DNA of 64,000 bases, from NCBI GenBank assembly GCA_965248035.1, contig OZ252054.1, forward strand, positions 2,294,001 to 2,358,000, given 5' to 3'. The stretch comes from BJGV01 sp964194745. Lineage in GTDB: Bacteria; Pseudomonadota; Gammaproteobacteria; Burkholderiales; Nitrosomonadaceae. Below the pieces are notes generated by a model. That model was not told the origin of the DNA, did not search any database, and saw nothing but the letters and a program-made list of their open reading frames with translations. The translations under genes were made by a program, and so were the position numbers. This document shows, in pieces, positions 35,007 to 45,041 of the stretch; position 1 is the stretch's first letter; each line of letters starts with the position of its first letter.

Positions 35007-35993
35007 CTATAAGAGTTTTTTTATTGACCAAGATAAGCTATCGACCAGCGATTTATCAATCTTTTCAAACAAAAAATCCCAACTAGCGCTTATAGAATTA
35101 TTTCCCTTCGCAATAACTTTAATGACAATGCAACCCTGAATATATCCGTATAGATAGTCACAGTGATAAGGTAATTTTTTTAGTACTATTTGAAAATAGT
35201 TATTTCCATCGTTGCAAGAATCCTTTTTCCTAGGATCTAGCGTTGATTCTTTGATGATTTTTAGTATTTCTTGTTTGTCATTTTCTTGGAACGAATGCAA
35301 GAAATCATTAGCCCTTGTAATGTTATACTTAGGCGAATCCAATGTATCTAAGAATGCACCGATTCGCTCATCGTAAATATTCTCGTCGGCGTATGACAAT
35401 CCCGTTGCCAGTGCTGCAAACAACCCAGATACGCCGAATAGCACAGATTGCATTATAATGAACATTAAATAACCCTCATTACTGTCAGTCGCGCTGCTAA
35501 ACAATGAAGTATTGCTGAACAATGTAGTTGCTATGGTTTGTAAGTAAATAATAATAACTATTGTAGGTAGGGTCGTAGCTGCTACTGCAATCTTCGTATT
35601 TCGACATTGGGAATAACGACCCAGAAATTTCGATCCAACGTATGAGGCAAATATATGTGCAATAAGGATTGCACCAATAAGATAAAACGTCGTTCCTACT
35701 GCAGAACCATAATCAACACCCCGAAACGTACCCTTGCCTTCTACATATTTCTGAATAAAACCAATGTAGAAATCTAGCACTGGGACAAACAATGTCCCGA
35801 TCATCAGCATCCCGGCTATGTAGAGTAAAAGTCGATTCGAGTTGAATCTACCAGATGGTCTATACGGGCTAACTTTCAAAGGCATTATGGTTTTTAGATC
35901 TTCAATTAGCTCTTTTGCTCGGCGTTTCTTTATCTTACTGCTGGTTAGCAACTCAATTAGAACGCGTTCATAGTCACGATGAGGCTCAACCAT
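35007..35993 (-). CDS. polytopic membrane protein (328 aa)
   Basis: A soluble N-terminus (ERVLIELLTSSKIKKRRAKEL) is followed by four hydrophobic segments (LLLYIAGMLMIGTLFVPVLDFYIGF, YGSAVGTTFYLIGAILIAHIF, TTLPTIVIIIYLQTIA, FIIMQSVLFGVSGLFAALATGL) and a soluble C-terminal region. No recognised domain. Single gene with its own terminator. Product is clearly a membrane protein; function unknown. Confidence 0.65.
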   Translation of the reverse strand: MVEPHRDYERVLIELLTSSKIKKRRAKELIEDLKTIMPLKVSPYRPSGRFNSNRLLLYIAGMLMIGTLFVPVLDFYIGFIQKYVEGKGTFRGVDYGSAVGTTFYLIGAILIAHIFASYVGSKFLGRYSQCRNTKIAVAATTLPTIVIIIYLQTIATTLFSNTSLFSSATDSNEGYLMFIIMQSVLFGVSGLFAALATGLSYADENIYDERIGAFLDTLDSPKYNITRANDFLHSFQENDKQEILKIIKESTLDPRKKDSCNDGNNYFQIVLKKLPYHCDYLYGYIQGCIVIKVIAKGNNSISASWDFLFEKIDKSLVDSLSWSIKKLL

Positions 35994-36854
35994 GCTCCTG
36001 CTCCTTCGATAATTTGGACAGTTGTCAGATAGTCTACATTGTTTCAGAGTGAGCTACGGCTATGACACTTCAAAATACCTTAGATTTACAGCCCATCAGA
36101 GTGTCAATTTACTGCTGCGTTGAGTGATTTGTAGTGAGGTTGTTGATATAGGTTTATTACAACGCCTCAGTTGTGGAAAAAAGTTTTCAGAACACATAAT
36201 GCAGATGAAATATATGTCCTTTAATGGCCACTTTGGATCGATAGTAGTCATTCACAAAAGTCTATTTTGTGCCAAAACGGACAATTGCACTAAGCTTCCA
36301 AAGTGATCCGATAACATCCAATCATTCTGGGGGTATGATTGGGGGGCATTTCTAAGAAATTGGACCAACTATTTCCTGGCTAATATTATGATTGGTAAGA
36401 CATTAGCAGGCATGGATTTGATTCCTACCGTCCCTTTACAAAAGATTCAGCGTCTGCTTTGTGCCATAAGCGGACATTCAGATACACAATTTATATCGGT
36501 GGCAAAGTTATAGTATCGATCTAGATAGCATCTAGTTTCCTCCAATTAGTAGAATTCCACATTAAGCGCCTCTGCCGAGGCCTCGGTAACTTGTTAAATA
36601 AAATCAATAGCACAGCGTTAAAGGACGACATTGATATTCATTGAAACTGATTTCTTAACGAAATAGCCATACCAATAATTAGAAAAAATAATATAAACCC
36701 CAAAATAGGGTTAAAAACTACCATTATTTCACACATTAGTATTGGCCAACGCAGTTAGATAATGACAGGGCAGTGCGGAGGTGTTCTGTGCTCAATATGG
36801 AAGATGCGACGCAATCTAATCAACGTACATTTGTGCTAGAAGGGAGGTCACACC
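35994..36854. other. gene-poor region with REP-like units and an att-like repeat
   Basis: No convincing gene. REP double unit at 36222-36290, att-like family B at 36296-36437, another REP-like unit at 36450-36480, then AT-rich DNA. The open frame at 36124-36306 is read from repeat sequence. Confidence 0.6.
36296..36437 (+). repeat. att-like composite repeat, family B
   Basis: TCCAAAGTGATCCGATAACA, CCAATCA, GGGGGTATGATTGGGGGG, AATTGGACCAAC, then a degenerate T-arm end GGATTTGATTCCTACCG. Same order and spacing as the copy at 20321-20463. Confidence 0.7.
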
Positions 36855-37340
36855 ATGAATCTATACGAAGCAACTCTTGGTGAAAGAAACCGTATCTACT
36901 ACCTTACGAAATTTGAGCGATATGACCAGAAAGGCTCAGGGCTAAAGGCAAGCTGGAATTGGCCTGCTTTCTTTTTTAGCTATATTTGGGTGCTCTATCG
37001 AAAGATGTATGGGTGGTTTTTCGCTTACTTGGGAATTTTTCTCTTGGCAATGTTCCTCGAGATTGCTGGCTTTGCATGGTGGCCATCCATTACTATTACT
37101 CTAGTTTGGATTGCATTCACTATTTACGCCAATTCGTTATATCACAACAATATAAAAAATAAAATTACGGCCGCACAAGAGAACGTGAAAGATGATCCGA
37201 AACTACTGGAGCATCTTCGGCATAGGGGTGGTGTTCATGGGTGGGTTATATGGACATCTGTTGCATTGACAGTACTTTATATTCTTGGCGCCATTATTAG
37301 TGGCATTTTTATGGCCAGGTATAGCGCGTCAATAATCTAA
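36855..37340 (+). CDS. DUF2628 membrane protein
   Basis: A 161-residue protein with KASWNWPAFFFSYIWVLYRKMY, the hallmark of DUF2628 (formerly seen in inner-membrane proteins of unknown function), two central helices and a C-terminal helix. Strong site GAAGGGAGGTCACACC. The next small gene starts about 80 bases after it; the 552-bp repeat begins at its stop codon. Confidence 0.8.
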   Translation: MNLYEATLGERNRIYYLTKFERYDQKGSGLKASWNWPAFFFSYIWVLYRKMYGWFFAYLGIFLLAMFLEIAGFAWWPSITITLVWIAFTIYANSLYHNNIKNKITAAQENVKDDPKLLEHLRHRGGVHGWVIWTSVALTVLYILGAIISGIFMARYSASII

Positions 37341-37418
37341 CATTTCTTGGGAATTTTTAAGTAGAAAAGAATGTCTTTATAGGTGTACGATTACACAATC
37401 GATTTAGAGGATAACACC

Positions 37419-37709
37419 ATGAAAACCTTTATCCTTACAATACTGGCCTTCATTACTTTTCAAGTGTATGCAGGGGAACTAATAATTTTAGATCGCTACT
37501 ATCTGGAAAAATCAGAAAGTGGGGGCTCCAATTTGGGGGCTGAGCGCGAACAAGAACAAGAAAGGGGAAAGAGAGTTGTGAGAGGAGAGGAAACTGACAC
37601 TCAGGTTGAGAGCCGTGACCGCAACATGGATAATTACACAATAAGACAAATTAAACGCGAGATTGATGATACAAATAACGACGGCACGCTCTTCAAATAT
37701 CAATTCTAG
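37419..37709 (+). CDS. secreted charged protein (96 aa), copy A
   Basis: A signal peptide (KTFILTILAFITFQVYAGE) is followed by a highly charged stretch (AEREQEQERGKRVVRGEE) and a C-terminal helix. I choose the ATG at 37419, after GATAACACC, over the GTG at 37383. Unknown family. Downstream at 37738 a 24-codon frame (KPLFVILILITLNSLYP) ends in the terminator stem and may be a gene scrap. Confidence 0.6.
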   Translation: MKTFILTILAFITFQVYAGELIILDRYYLEKSESGGSNLGAEREQEQERGKRVVRGEETDTQVESRDRNMDNYTIRQIKREIDDTNNDGTLFKYQF

Positions 37710-37796
37710 AGACAGCAGAGTGATTAAGATGGCAACATGAAACCATTATTTGTGATTTTGATACTAATCACACTTAACTCGCTATACCCTAAGAAG

Positions 37797-37826
37797 GCTT
37801 ACTCCAATTGAGGAGTAAGCTTTTTT
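37797..37826 (+). terminator. Rho-independent terminator
   Basis: GGCTTACTCC-AATT-GAGGAGTAAGC then six T. Present in both repeat copies (also 46779-46808). Confidence 0.85.
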
Positions 37827-37972
37827 ATCCCCATCCGACAGGATTAAGCCAGATACTGTAGTGAATGACTGCTTTGTGGCGAAACGGACTGTGTCACAGA
37901 ACCAACAGTTACTAAAAATACGCCCATTTGAATTAGGACTACCTCACTCTAATGTGCAGGAATTAAGTGTTT

Positions 37973-38016
37973 TTACTTACAGGTTGCAGGACGGAGTTTA
38001 GCAAGGCGGTGCCAAC
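37973..38016 (-). pseudogene. type IV pilin 3' remnant
   Basis: The minus strand ends RPATCK-stop, parallel to YRLEACK-stop of the pilin at 49897-50367. The adjoining 3' flank (CAGTTACTAAAAA, TTTGAATTAGGACTA, CACTCTAATGTGCAG) is shared between the two loci. Only the last dozen codons remain, with a one-base gap, so it is a scrap of a second pilin gene. Confidence 0.6.
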
Positions 38017-38044
38017 TTGCTACTTGATGCCGCTCCATCTCCAA

Positions 38045-38799
38045 TCAGGCTGCTACAGTTGCTGCTGCCTCTTTTTTCATCCCGCGATATGTTCCATCAC
38101 CGCTGGCATCCACGCCGCCATCGATTGGCAAGATTACGCCTGTTGCCCAATTAGCGTTTGCCAGATAAAGGACTGCATCTGCTATATCTTTTGGCGTTCC
38201 GTAGTGACCAAGTGGTTGCATACCGTTAAGGGCGTCAAGTTGCTCGTCGGAAAGTTTACCCAATATAGGAGTAAGAACTATACCAGGCGCCACTGCATTG
38301 ATGCGAATGTTGTCTGGCTCCAGTTCGACTGACAGATTCTTTGTCAGTGCCATGATGCCACCCTTGGCCGTGATCGAATTGTGCCGATATTAACGATAGA
38401 TCCACCATGGCCTTGTTTTTGCATTTGTCCTACTGCCGTTTGCGTAAGAATAAAGGTTCCACGTAAATAGCTAAGAAAAGTATCAAGTTCTTCGATCGTA
38501 TATGCCGTAAACGGTTTGGAGTGAAAGATGCCTGCGTTATTTACCAGAATGTCGACTTGACCAAAACGTTCCACTGCTACATTGACAATTTGCTCGGCCG
38601 TTTCAGGCAGGGTAACGTCAGCCGCAACAATTGTAAGCTGATCTGGCTGACTGATTTGCGATGCTGCTCGAGCAAGTTTATCTTCAGAGCGCCCATTAAG
38701 AACAACATTGGCGCCCTTCCGTACAAATGCTTCGGCTACAGCCAAGCCGATACCACTGCTTGCTCCGGTGACAATTACGGTTTTTGGGTGTGCGCTCAT
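38045..38799 (-). pseudogene. short-chain dehydrogenase with internal deletion
   Basis: N-terminal half intact (VTGASSGIGLAVAEAF, VDILVNNAG). After GGSIVNIGTIR the frame is lost; the other frame resumes AKGGIMALTKNLSVELE and ends normally (AVLYLANANWATGVILPIDGG). The stretch that should contain the catalytic Tyr (YxxxK) is missing, so about 15 codons plus the frame were lost. The product is almost certainly inactive. Confidence 0.85.
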
Positions 38800-38904
38800 G
38801 GTTTATCCTTTTTTTGTTGACTGTATCGAGGTTATTTAGGTAGTAGATGCGGCTTATAATTTAATATCTAATTTTTTCCGATGCAATGGCCCTTTATTTC
38901 TCTT

Positions 38905-39012
38905 TAGGCTTGATAGTAAAGACAGCGCAAGGGGCTGATCTTTGCTCCCATGGTCTTGACCAACAATAGGGCCTGGTAACCGGCATTTTTAGAAGCGTCT
39001 GAAAAAGCAGTT
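38905..39012 (-). pseudogene. universal stress protein remnant
   Basis: TTGATAGTAAAGACAGCGCAAGGGG matches the 3' part of the Usp gene at 11284-11814. AGAAGCGTCTGAAAAAGCAG matches its 5' part (the DFSDTS codons), with everything between deleted. Confidence 0.6.
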
Positions 39013-39211
39013 TTATATTACCCTAACTATTCGTCAGTTGGGAGTTAGGCACGAGAAAACAATAAGCAAATTGCTTATTGTATTTCTTGTTATACACCCC
39101 ACTGTATAAATATGACTAGCTAAGTAATAATGAGACTGCATTTGTTCGTATGTTGCCTATATTTTTATATTAACTAAATGTGACAATACTTTTTACGCAA
39201 GAGAACAGATC

Positions 39212-40576
39212 ATGTGGCGCCTGAGCCTGCTACTTTTTCTAACCTTGTTTCATCTTACGCCGGCGCAAGCGTCGAGCGTTCAAGTGTTAACCATGCAGGG
39301 TGTCATCGGTCCGGCCAGCGCGGACTATCTGGTACGCGGGATTGACCGGGCGGCAGAAGAGCGAGCGCGGCTAGTTGTGATCGAAATGGACACGCCAGGG
39401 GGCCTGGATAATTCGATGCGCGACATCATCAAAGCGATCCTAGCCTCCCCCGTACCGGTTGTTACTTACGTCTCGCCTCAAGGAGCACGTGCCGCTAGCG
39501 CTGGTACATACATCCTCTACGCTAGCCACGTAGCCGCGATGGCGCCAGCGACTAACCTAGGTGCTGCTACGCCGGTGGAACTAGCTCCAAGCGGCGCTTC
39601 GCCGCTGGAAAAACCCACCACACCTGCAGAGCCGGATAGCAAGGAAAAATCGATCGTAGCACCGCCACAGAATGCCAAGGCAAGGAAGGCGGTCAACGAT
39701 GCTGCAGCCTACATCCGCAGCCTGGCAGAATTGCGCGGGCGCAATGCGGAATGGGCGGTACGGGCGGTACGCGAGGCGGTGAGCCTGTCTGCCGATGAGG
39801 CGCTGAAAGCGAAAGTAGTCGATGTGGTGGCAACGGATCTCGCCGACTTGCTTAAACAGATACAGGGCCGCAAGGTGAATTTGGCAATGGGCGAAATCAT
39901 ACTGGACACAGCAGGACTTACCATTACGCACGTCGAGCCGGACTGGCGTAGCGAGCTGCTTGCCGTCATCGGCAACCCGGGCATAGCGTACATTTTGTTG
40001 CTCTTGGGCATCTACGGAATAATCTATGAGTTTTCTAACCCTGGCATGGGATTTCCCGGTGTGATTGGTGGGATCTGCCTGTTGCTCGCACTGTTTGCGC
40101 TGCAACTCATGCCCGTCAGCTACGTTGGACTTGGACTTATCCTGCTCGGTGTTACCCTTATGGTGGCCGAGGCATTTCTTCCGAGCTTCGGAGCGCTTGG
40201 ACTGGGTGGCGTTGTCGCCTTCGTCTTTGGCTCAGTGATGTTGATCGACACAGATCTTCCTGGTTACGGCGTTTCCTGGGCGCTTATTGTACCGATCGCG
40301 ATAGTAACTGCGTTTTTTTCCTTCATTGTCATCGGCATGGCCATACGTGCACGCTCGCGGCCGATTGTTACAGGAGATGAGGAGTTGGTGGGTGCTGAAG
40401 GCGAAACTCTTGAGGACATTGAAAATGTAGGCTGGGCACGCGTGCATAGCGAACGGTGGAAAGTACGAAGCCGTGCACCGATCGCACGTGGCAATAAAGT
40501 ACGAGTAACGGCGCGGCACGACCTGATTCTCGAAGTGGAACCGATTAACTCAACAAAGGAGAACAAGCATGTTTGA
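39212..40576 (+). CDS. NfeD-type membrane serine protease (long form)
   Basis: A 454-residue protein with a signal peptide (ending QASS), a ClpP-like Ser-Lys protease domain (EMDTPGGLDNSMRDI, GARAASAGTYILYASHVAAM with the nucleophile Ser, GAATPVEL), four to five membrane helices (ILLLLGIYGIIYEF, GVIGGICLLLALFAL) and a C-terminal OB-fold NfeD domain (GWARVHSERWKVRS). Known family role: cleavage of membrane-associated proteins, working with stomatin-like proteins. The stop overlaps the slipin start. Confidence 0.93.
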   Translation: MWRLSLLLFLTLFHLTPAQASSVQVLTMQGVIGPASADYLVRGIDRAAEERARLVVIEMDTPGGLDNSMRDIIKAILASPVPVVTYVSPQGARAASAGTYILYASHVAAMAPATNLGAATPVELAPSGASPLEKPTTPAEPDSKEKSIVAPPQNAKARKAVNDAAAYIRSLAELRGRNAEWAVRAVREAVSLSADEALKAKVVDVVATDLADLLKQIQGRKVNLAMGEIILDTAGLTITHVEPDWRSELLAVIGNPGIAYILLLLGIYGIIYEFSNPGMGFPGVIGGICLLLALFALQLMPVSYVGLGLILLGVTLMVAEAFLPSFGALGLGGVVAFVFGSVMLIDTDLPGYGVSWALIVPIAIVTAFFSFIVIGMAIRARSRPIVTGDEELVGAEGETLEDIENVGWARVHSERWKVRSRAPIARGNKVRVTARHDLILEVEPINSTKENKHV

Positions 40577-41333
40577 ATTAGGCGTTTCAACGGCTCTTCT
40601 ATTGGCAATAATACTACTGGCTTCGAGTCTGCGCATCCTGCGCGAATACCAGCGTGGTGTGGTGTTCATGCTAGGGAGATTCTGGAAGGTGAAGGGGCCA
40701 GGACTCATCATCATTATTCCCGGCATCCAGCAGATGGTGCGTGTGGACCTACGCACCGTAGTGTTCGACGTGCCCAGCCAGGACGTGATCTCGCGCGACA
40801 ACGTTTCGGTGAAGGTGAATGCGGTGGTGTATTTTCGCGTGGTGGATCCGAACAAGGCCATTCTGCAGGTCGAAGATTTTCTGAACGCTACCAACCAGCT
40901 CGCACAAACTACTTTGCGCGCGGTGCTTGGAAAGCACGAGCTGGACGAGATGCTGGCAGAACGTGAGACCCTCAACCTGGACATCCAAAAAGCTCTGGAC
41001 GCACAGACTGACACTTGGGGGATCAAGGTCTCCAACGTCGAAATCAAGCACGTGGACATCGACGAATCCATGGTGCGTGCCATAGCAAAGCAAGCAGAAG
41101 CCGAGCGTGAACGGCGCGCCAAAATCATTCACGCCGAGGGCGAACTGCAGGCCTCGGAGAAATTACTTGCAGCTGCAGAAATACTCTCACGTAAACCTCA
41201 GGCCATGCAGTTACGTTACTTGCAAACGTTGGGCAGCATTGCCAGTGACAAGACCAACACTATTGTTTTCCCATTGCCTGGAGATTTTATGGATTTGCTG
41301 ATGCGCAGCCAAAAGGCACTCGAAAAAGTATAA
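40569..41333 (+). CDS. slipin/stomatin-like SPFH protein
   Basis: A 254-residue SPFH-domain protein with an N-terminal membrane helix (STALLLAIILLASSL), YQRGVVFMLGRFWKVKGPG, RTVVFDVPSQDVISRDNV and a C-terminal coiled region (AKQAEAERERRAKII). It forms oligomeric membrane microdomains and is the classical partner of the NfeD protease. Overlaps it by 8 bases, with AAAGGAGAACAAGC before the ATG. Confidence 0.95.
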   Translation: MFELGVSTALLLAIILLASSLRILREYQRGVVFMLGRFWKVKGPGLIIIIPGIQQMVRVDLRTVVFDVPSQDVISRDNVSVKVNAVVYFRVVDPNKAILQVEDFLNATNQLAQTTLRAVLGKHELDEMLAERETLNLDIQKALDAQTDTWGIKVSNVEIKHVDIDESMVRAIAKQAEAERERRAKIIHAEGELQASEKLLAAAEILSRKPQAMQLRYLQTLGSIASDKTNTIVFPLPGDFMDLLMRSQKALEKV

Positions 41334-41524
41334 GCTGAAAAGGGAAACACTAAACGCACCATCCCCTATTTTTTTGCTGTCACAGACTATTATTTTTCTG
41401 CTGAGCCATAAGCGGCCCACCTCGAATTGCGAGGACTGAACTATCAACTTGGATATAACGGCAAGTAGGATCTGAAGTCTTATTTATATAAATGAAAATA
41501 TATTTAGGGACATAGATTGCATTT

Positions 41525-43380
41525 TTAATCCCCTGGTAATTTTGCATTTGTGTTTTTAGGCACACTTTTAATGTCGAGTATGCCCATCGGGGAACCTATT
41601 TTTATACCTTCTATCTCTGCAAGTTGGAGTATCTCAAGAAAAATCTCTTCGCGTTGCACCAATTCAGTTGGCCAGTCAGGGACTTCAAGGAACAGGTATA
41701 TTACTATATTCAAATTACGTTCATCAAATTCATTCAGTGATACTTGAAAAAAATCCTTACGAGTATGTTCATTTTCCAGAATAATTTTCTTGATACCTAC
41801 AATGAATTTCTTAATTTTCTTTGTAGGAGTGTCATAGTCGATTCTTATTTTTAATTTAGTACGACGATATTGGCATAATTCCATGTTATCAATAGATGAA
41901 CTGATAACTTCGCGGCTAGGAATTGATACAAGAGAATTGTAAAACGTACGAATCTGGACACTCCGAAAACCAATACTTTCCACTTTTCCTTCCACGTCAG
42001 CGAAGCGTATAGAATGTCCGACACGAAAAGGTTTTTCAACCATGATAACCAATGATCCCAATATATTAGCCACGTTTTCCTGTGCCGCCAGTGCAATAGC
42101 AAGACCGCCTACGCCCAGACCAGCAATAATTGAGTAAGCTGGAAACCCCAATTGCTGAGCACCGAAAACTAGAATTATTACGATAAAGATTATTGAAACT
42201 AATTTCATGCTTATTCGAATAAATTGACTGTCGATTCCACCCGAAAATAAACTCCTTGTTTCAGTTATATAGTTCGAGATTAGATCCGTTGATACCCACA
42301 CCATCCAAGCCAGCAGCAGATAAAAACCTGTACCGGCAAGAACTGAAAACACTTCCCGAAACTCTCCTGATAACCTTACATAATTAATTAAAAAAATGTC
42401 ACCGATGGCAATACGATGAGTAACGCGAGTAACCAGGAGAATTTTTGCAAATTAGAATAATATTTTGAAAACGAAAACCGCGTTGATAAAAAATAAATTA
42501 TATTTTTTATCATAATAAACAAGACTACAGACACAAAGAGTACAATGATAAGTCCTATCCAGCGCCAGACAGGTTGGTCCATTACTTCCTGCATGACCCA
42601 TGAAGGCATCCTCGATGTCCACCGGTACGGGACAATTGCAGCAAGTCCCAAAGTACCGTTGCGGTATGCTTCATACCATCCTGGTGCCCCACCAGTTAGG
42701 TACTGAATTCCTTTCATACTGTCATGGAATTCAGGCAACCGTTCCACTGTATCCGCGGTAAACAAGTATTCACCCGCGCGAGGGCCTTCTTTAATGAGCT
42801 GGATAGTAATCGAGGTATCGGGAATCGTCCACCGCTTGAAAGTCAGTGGCTCCATCATTTCAGCATCTGGAATACTGTCTAGTGGGGGCAACTCCAGACG
42901 ATCCAATATGCTTTTTAGTTGCAGAGTACGTCGGTCGGCTAACTAACCTGTAGCGACTATCCCAAATTGTGACGTGCTTAAATCAAGGGCACGTGAAGCC
43001 ACTCCGATTTGCTTTTCTATCCAACCAAGTTGCTCGTTTTCGCCTTCAGAAAAATAAAGACGATCTGAATTTAGATAGGAAGTTTTTAATTTCCCTAATT
43101 CCACATAGGCCGCATCCACAATTGCAAGGAAACTGGAAAGTGTAGAACGGGGGTTAGACGTATCGACTGGCTGTAACGGGTGGATTTCTTCAGCTTTGAC
43201 AGAAATGGGATTCATCAATCCCAGACATAGCAATAAAAGGAAGGTGACGCGAGGGAAACTCAATTGTTTATCTATTCCCATTTCATTATTTGCAATAGAT
43301 GATCTTTGCCACATTATAAACATCTGGCCGTTTGCTTTCAGTGTTAAGCTGACATTTAAATAGATTATTTTATACGTCAA
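41525..43380 (-). pseudogene. MscS family mechanosensitive channel, broken in two places
   Basis: Three collinear pieces make one large MscS-type protein. The signal peptide part ends SQFGIVATG at an in-frame TAG (42943-42945); reading continues in the same frame LADRRTLQL to the membrane helices, then ends LPSVTFF at a run of seven T. One more T would restore LINYVRLSGEFREV. The last piece has the MscS core (GLGVGGLAIALAAQENVANILGS) and GHSIRFADVEGKVESIGFRS. The product would gate in response to membrane tension. Confidence 0.85.
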
Positions 43381-43464
43381 CTTTCAAGATTGGGTACTTA
43401 ACTATGTACAAAGGAAAATTAGTATGTCATATCTATGGGAAAGTTGAAATATTTAAAGATTGAC

Positions 43465-43520
43465 TGTTCGCTGCGGGTCGAAAGCGGACATTCATTGACG
43501 ACTACTTTGTGCCAAAATCG
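43465..43520 (+). repeat. REP-like double unit before an att-like repeat
   Basis: CTGCGGGTCGAAAGCGGACA, then ACTACTTTGTGCCAAAATCG; almost the same text occurs at 11960-12020. Confidence 0.65.
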
Positions 43521-43530
43521 CACGGTTGTG

Positions 43531-43652
43531 TCTATAGCAGTCCAATAGCATCCAATGAATTGGATGGTGTATCTGTTGGTATCTTGAAAATGAATAAAAT
43601 TTAGATCAGCCCGTGGTAGGTGTTGCAGGCCGTAATGCGGTTTCTGCCGCCC
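43531..43652 (+). repeat. att-like composite repeat, family A
   Basis: TCCAATAGCATCCAATGAAT, then GGTGTATCTGTTGGTATCTTG and a degenerate T-arm end (TAATGCGGTTTCTGCCGCCC). Aligns over its full length with 12031-12150. The region 43381-43930 has no other gene; it also holds the leader candidate at 43681. Confidence 0.7.
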
Positions 43653-43680
43653 ATAATAATCTTATGTAGTTGCTAATAGT

Positions 43681-43810
43681 TGCTAAAATATAAATAAGAG
43701 AATAATATCTTTATGCGCCGATTTATTTCGATTGCGGGTGCGTTATAAGTTCAGCTAAACCGGAGAACAAGTGCCCCGTTCTCACGCGCAAGCTAGAACG
43801 GGTTTTTGCA
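43681..43810 (+). ncRNA. conserved leader/small RNA candidate, copy 2
   Basis: Same order of blocks as 23741-23872 (AAGAGAATAAT, TTTCGATTGCGGGTGCGTTA, CAGCTAAACCGGAGAAC), ending in a terminator at 43774-43807 (CCCGTTCT / AGAACGGG, T5). A second partial echo, TTGCGGGCGATTCATAAATA with TCGCTAAAC, follows at 43833-43870 before the coding region. Confidence 0.5.
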
Positions 43811-43930
43811 TTTCTATGTCGCCGATTTACTGATACTTGCGGGCGATTCATAAATATCGCTAAACGTCGCCAAAGTTCTTCCCCCTAGGGCTCGGTGATT
43901 GCCGGGAAAACATAGGGAAGGAGAAATCAC

Positions 43931-44209
43931 ATGAGTACTAATTATAAAATTAAGAATCCAAATGCAGATAGTGTTCTCAGAATGTATGTCGATGAGCCGA
44001 TAGGCATGGATCATCCATTGGCTATGATCAAATTTCAGAGTGGAGTGGATGCCACACTACATTATCAAAATAAAATGTCACTCAAGGAGTCAATTGAATC
44101 AACCCTGAAACACATCCGCTATTTGTTTGGTGATGATATTCCTGATGAGCTTGTAAAGACTACAGTATCGTTAGTGTATGCTGAAAATGATGCGTTGAAG
44201 ACAAAGTAA
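43931..44209 (+). CDS. small paralogue family protein (92 aa)
   Basis: Related to 24910-25278 over its full length (STNYKIKNPNA, EPIGMDHPLAMIKFQSGVDATL, IRYLFGDDIPDELVKT) but with a single N-terminal unit. Strong site GGAAGGAGAAATCAC. Both copies lie behind the same leader candidate, so leader and gene seem to be one mobile or duplicated unit. Function unknown. Confidence 0.6.
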   Translation: MSTNYKIKNPNADSVLRMYVDEPIGMDHPLAMIKFQSGVDATLHYQNKMSLKESIESTLKHIRYLFGDDIPDELVKTTVSLVYAENDALKTK

Positions 44210-44402
44210 CTAAAAGAGAGCTTAATAAAGCTAGCCAAAAAGTATTAACTGATATCAGGAACTTTAGCAATTTATACCTAAATTTCAAACGTTATGGGTG
44301 TAGAAAAGGTTTTCAAAAATATAACGTGTCAACAATGCGTAAATACTCGTGAACACTCCTTTGTTGAAGTTTCGCGGTGTATCTACGAAATAATAAAGCA
44401 AA

Positions 44403-45029
44403 CTACTTTACCAAAGCTTTCAAAACAACCACTAACGCTGCGCAGCCGGGATCAAGTTTGCCCTTTGTGCGCTCACCAACCCAACTGGCCCGACCAATTT
44501 TGCTGCGTAAGGGTGTTACACGATCACGACCTGCTTCCGCTGCCATAACGGCTTTGTTGCCGGCTTCACTTAAGGTATCGTCCTTCGCTACAGCCTCCGC
44601 GAACGCTTCGCTGGCTGGATGAATAGCGTCAACAATGGTTTTGTCGCCCAACTGGGCCTTGCCGCGCTGTTGAATTTCTTCCACCGCCGCCTTGAACATC
44701 AGTGCCAATTCCTCGGCCGTAATCTCTGATTTACCTTTTACCAGCTTACCGGCTCGCATTAAGGCGGTGGCAGTTAATGTACCTAGGGTCGATGGTGCGG
44801 CCTTATTTGTGGCCATACCAGCGCTCATTAGAAATTTACCCACATCTTCTATTGGGTTATTTTTAATGTAATCCAGTAAGGCATCGGCTACTTTATTTAG
44901 GGTGATGCCAGTATCACCATCGCCCATAGACTGATCCAGCGAGTTGATATAGTCACTCTCATTTTTAAGCACGTTACTAACACGTTGTATGGCCGCGACA
45001 ATTACCTGGCCCTGTATTGTTTCACTCAT
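44403..45029 (-). CDS. dhaL: dihydroxyacetone kinase subunit DhaL
   Basis: A 208-residue ADP/ATP-binding subunit with the Mg-binding DQSMGDGDTGITLNK (about residues 29-43) and a typical C-terminal DPGCAALVVVLKAL. In PTS-type systems DhaL carries ADP as a cofactor that is rephosphorylated by DhaM; no dhaM is visible here. It follows dhaK by 12 bases. Confidence 0.93.
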   Translation of the reverse strand: MSETIQGQVIVAAIQRVSNVLKNESDYINSLDQSMGDGDTGITLNKVADALLDYIKNNPIEDVGKFLMSAGMATNKAAPSTLGTLTATALMRAGKLVKGKSEITAEELALMFKAAVEEIQQRGKAQLGDKTIVDAIHPASEAFAEAVAKDDTLSEAGNKAVMAAEAGRDRVTPLRSKIGRASWVGERTKGKLDPGCAALVVVLKALVK

Positions 45030-45041
45030 CCTAACACTCTA

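Larger units (their letters stand above)
37338..37889 (+). repeat. 552-bp perfect direct repeat, copy A
   Basis: Appears identical base for base to 46320-46871. It starts at the stop of the DUF2628 gene and ends inside a REP-like palindrome (CTTTGTGGCGAAACGGAC). It contains one secreted-protein gene and its terminator. This copy is probably the original because it follows DUF2628 as part of a continuous transcription unit. Confidence 0.95.

Noticed and set aside
36124..36306. Open frame of 60 codons
   Set aside because: Read largely from REP-like palindromes; no binding site and no protein-like composition.
15907..42945. Recoding of UAG as an amino acid, because three genes (SYLF, TIR, MscS) contain single in-frame TAG codons
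   Set aside because: TAG also serves as the ordinary stop of apparently intact genes (tetR at 12797, the TIR partner at 21242, the 59-aa protein at 22098), and other genes are broken by TGA and frameshifts. Ordinary decay explains it better.
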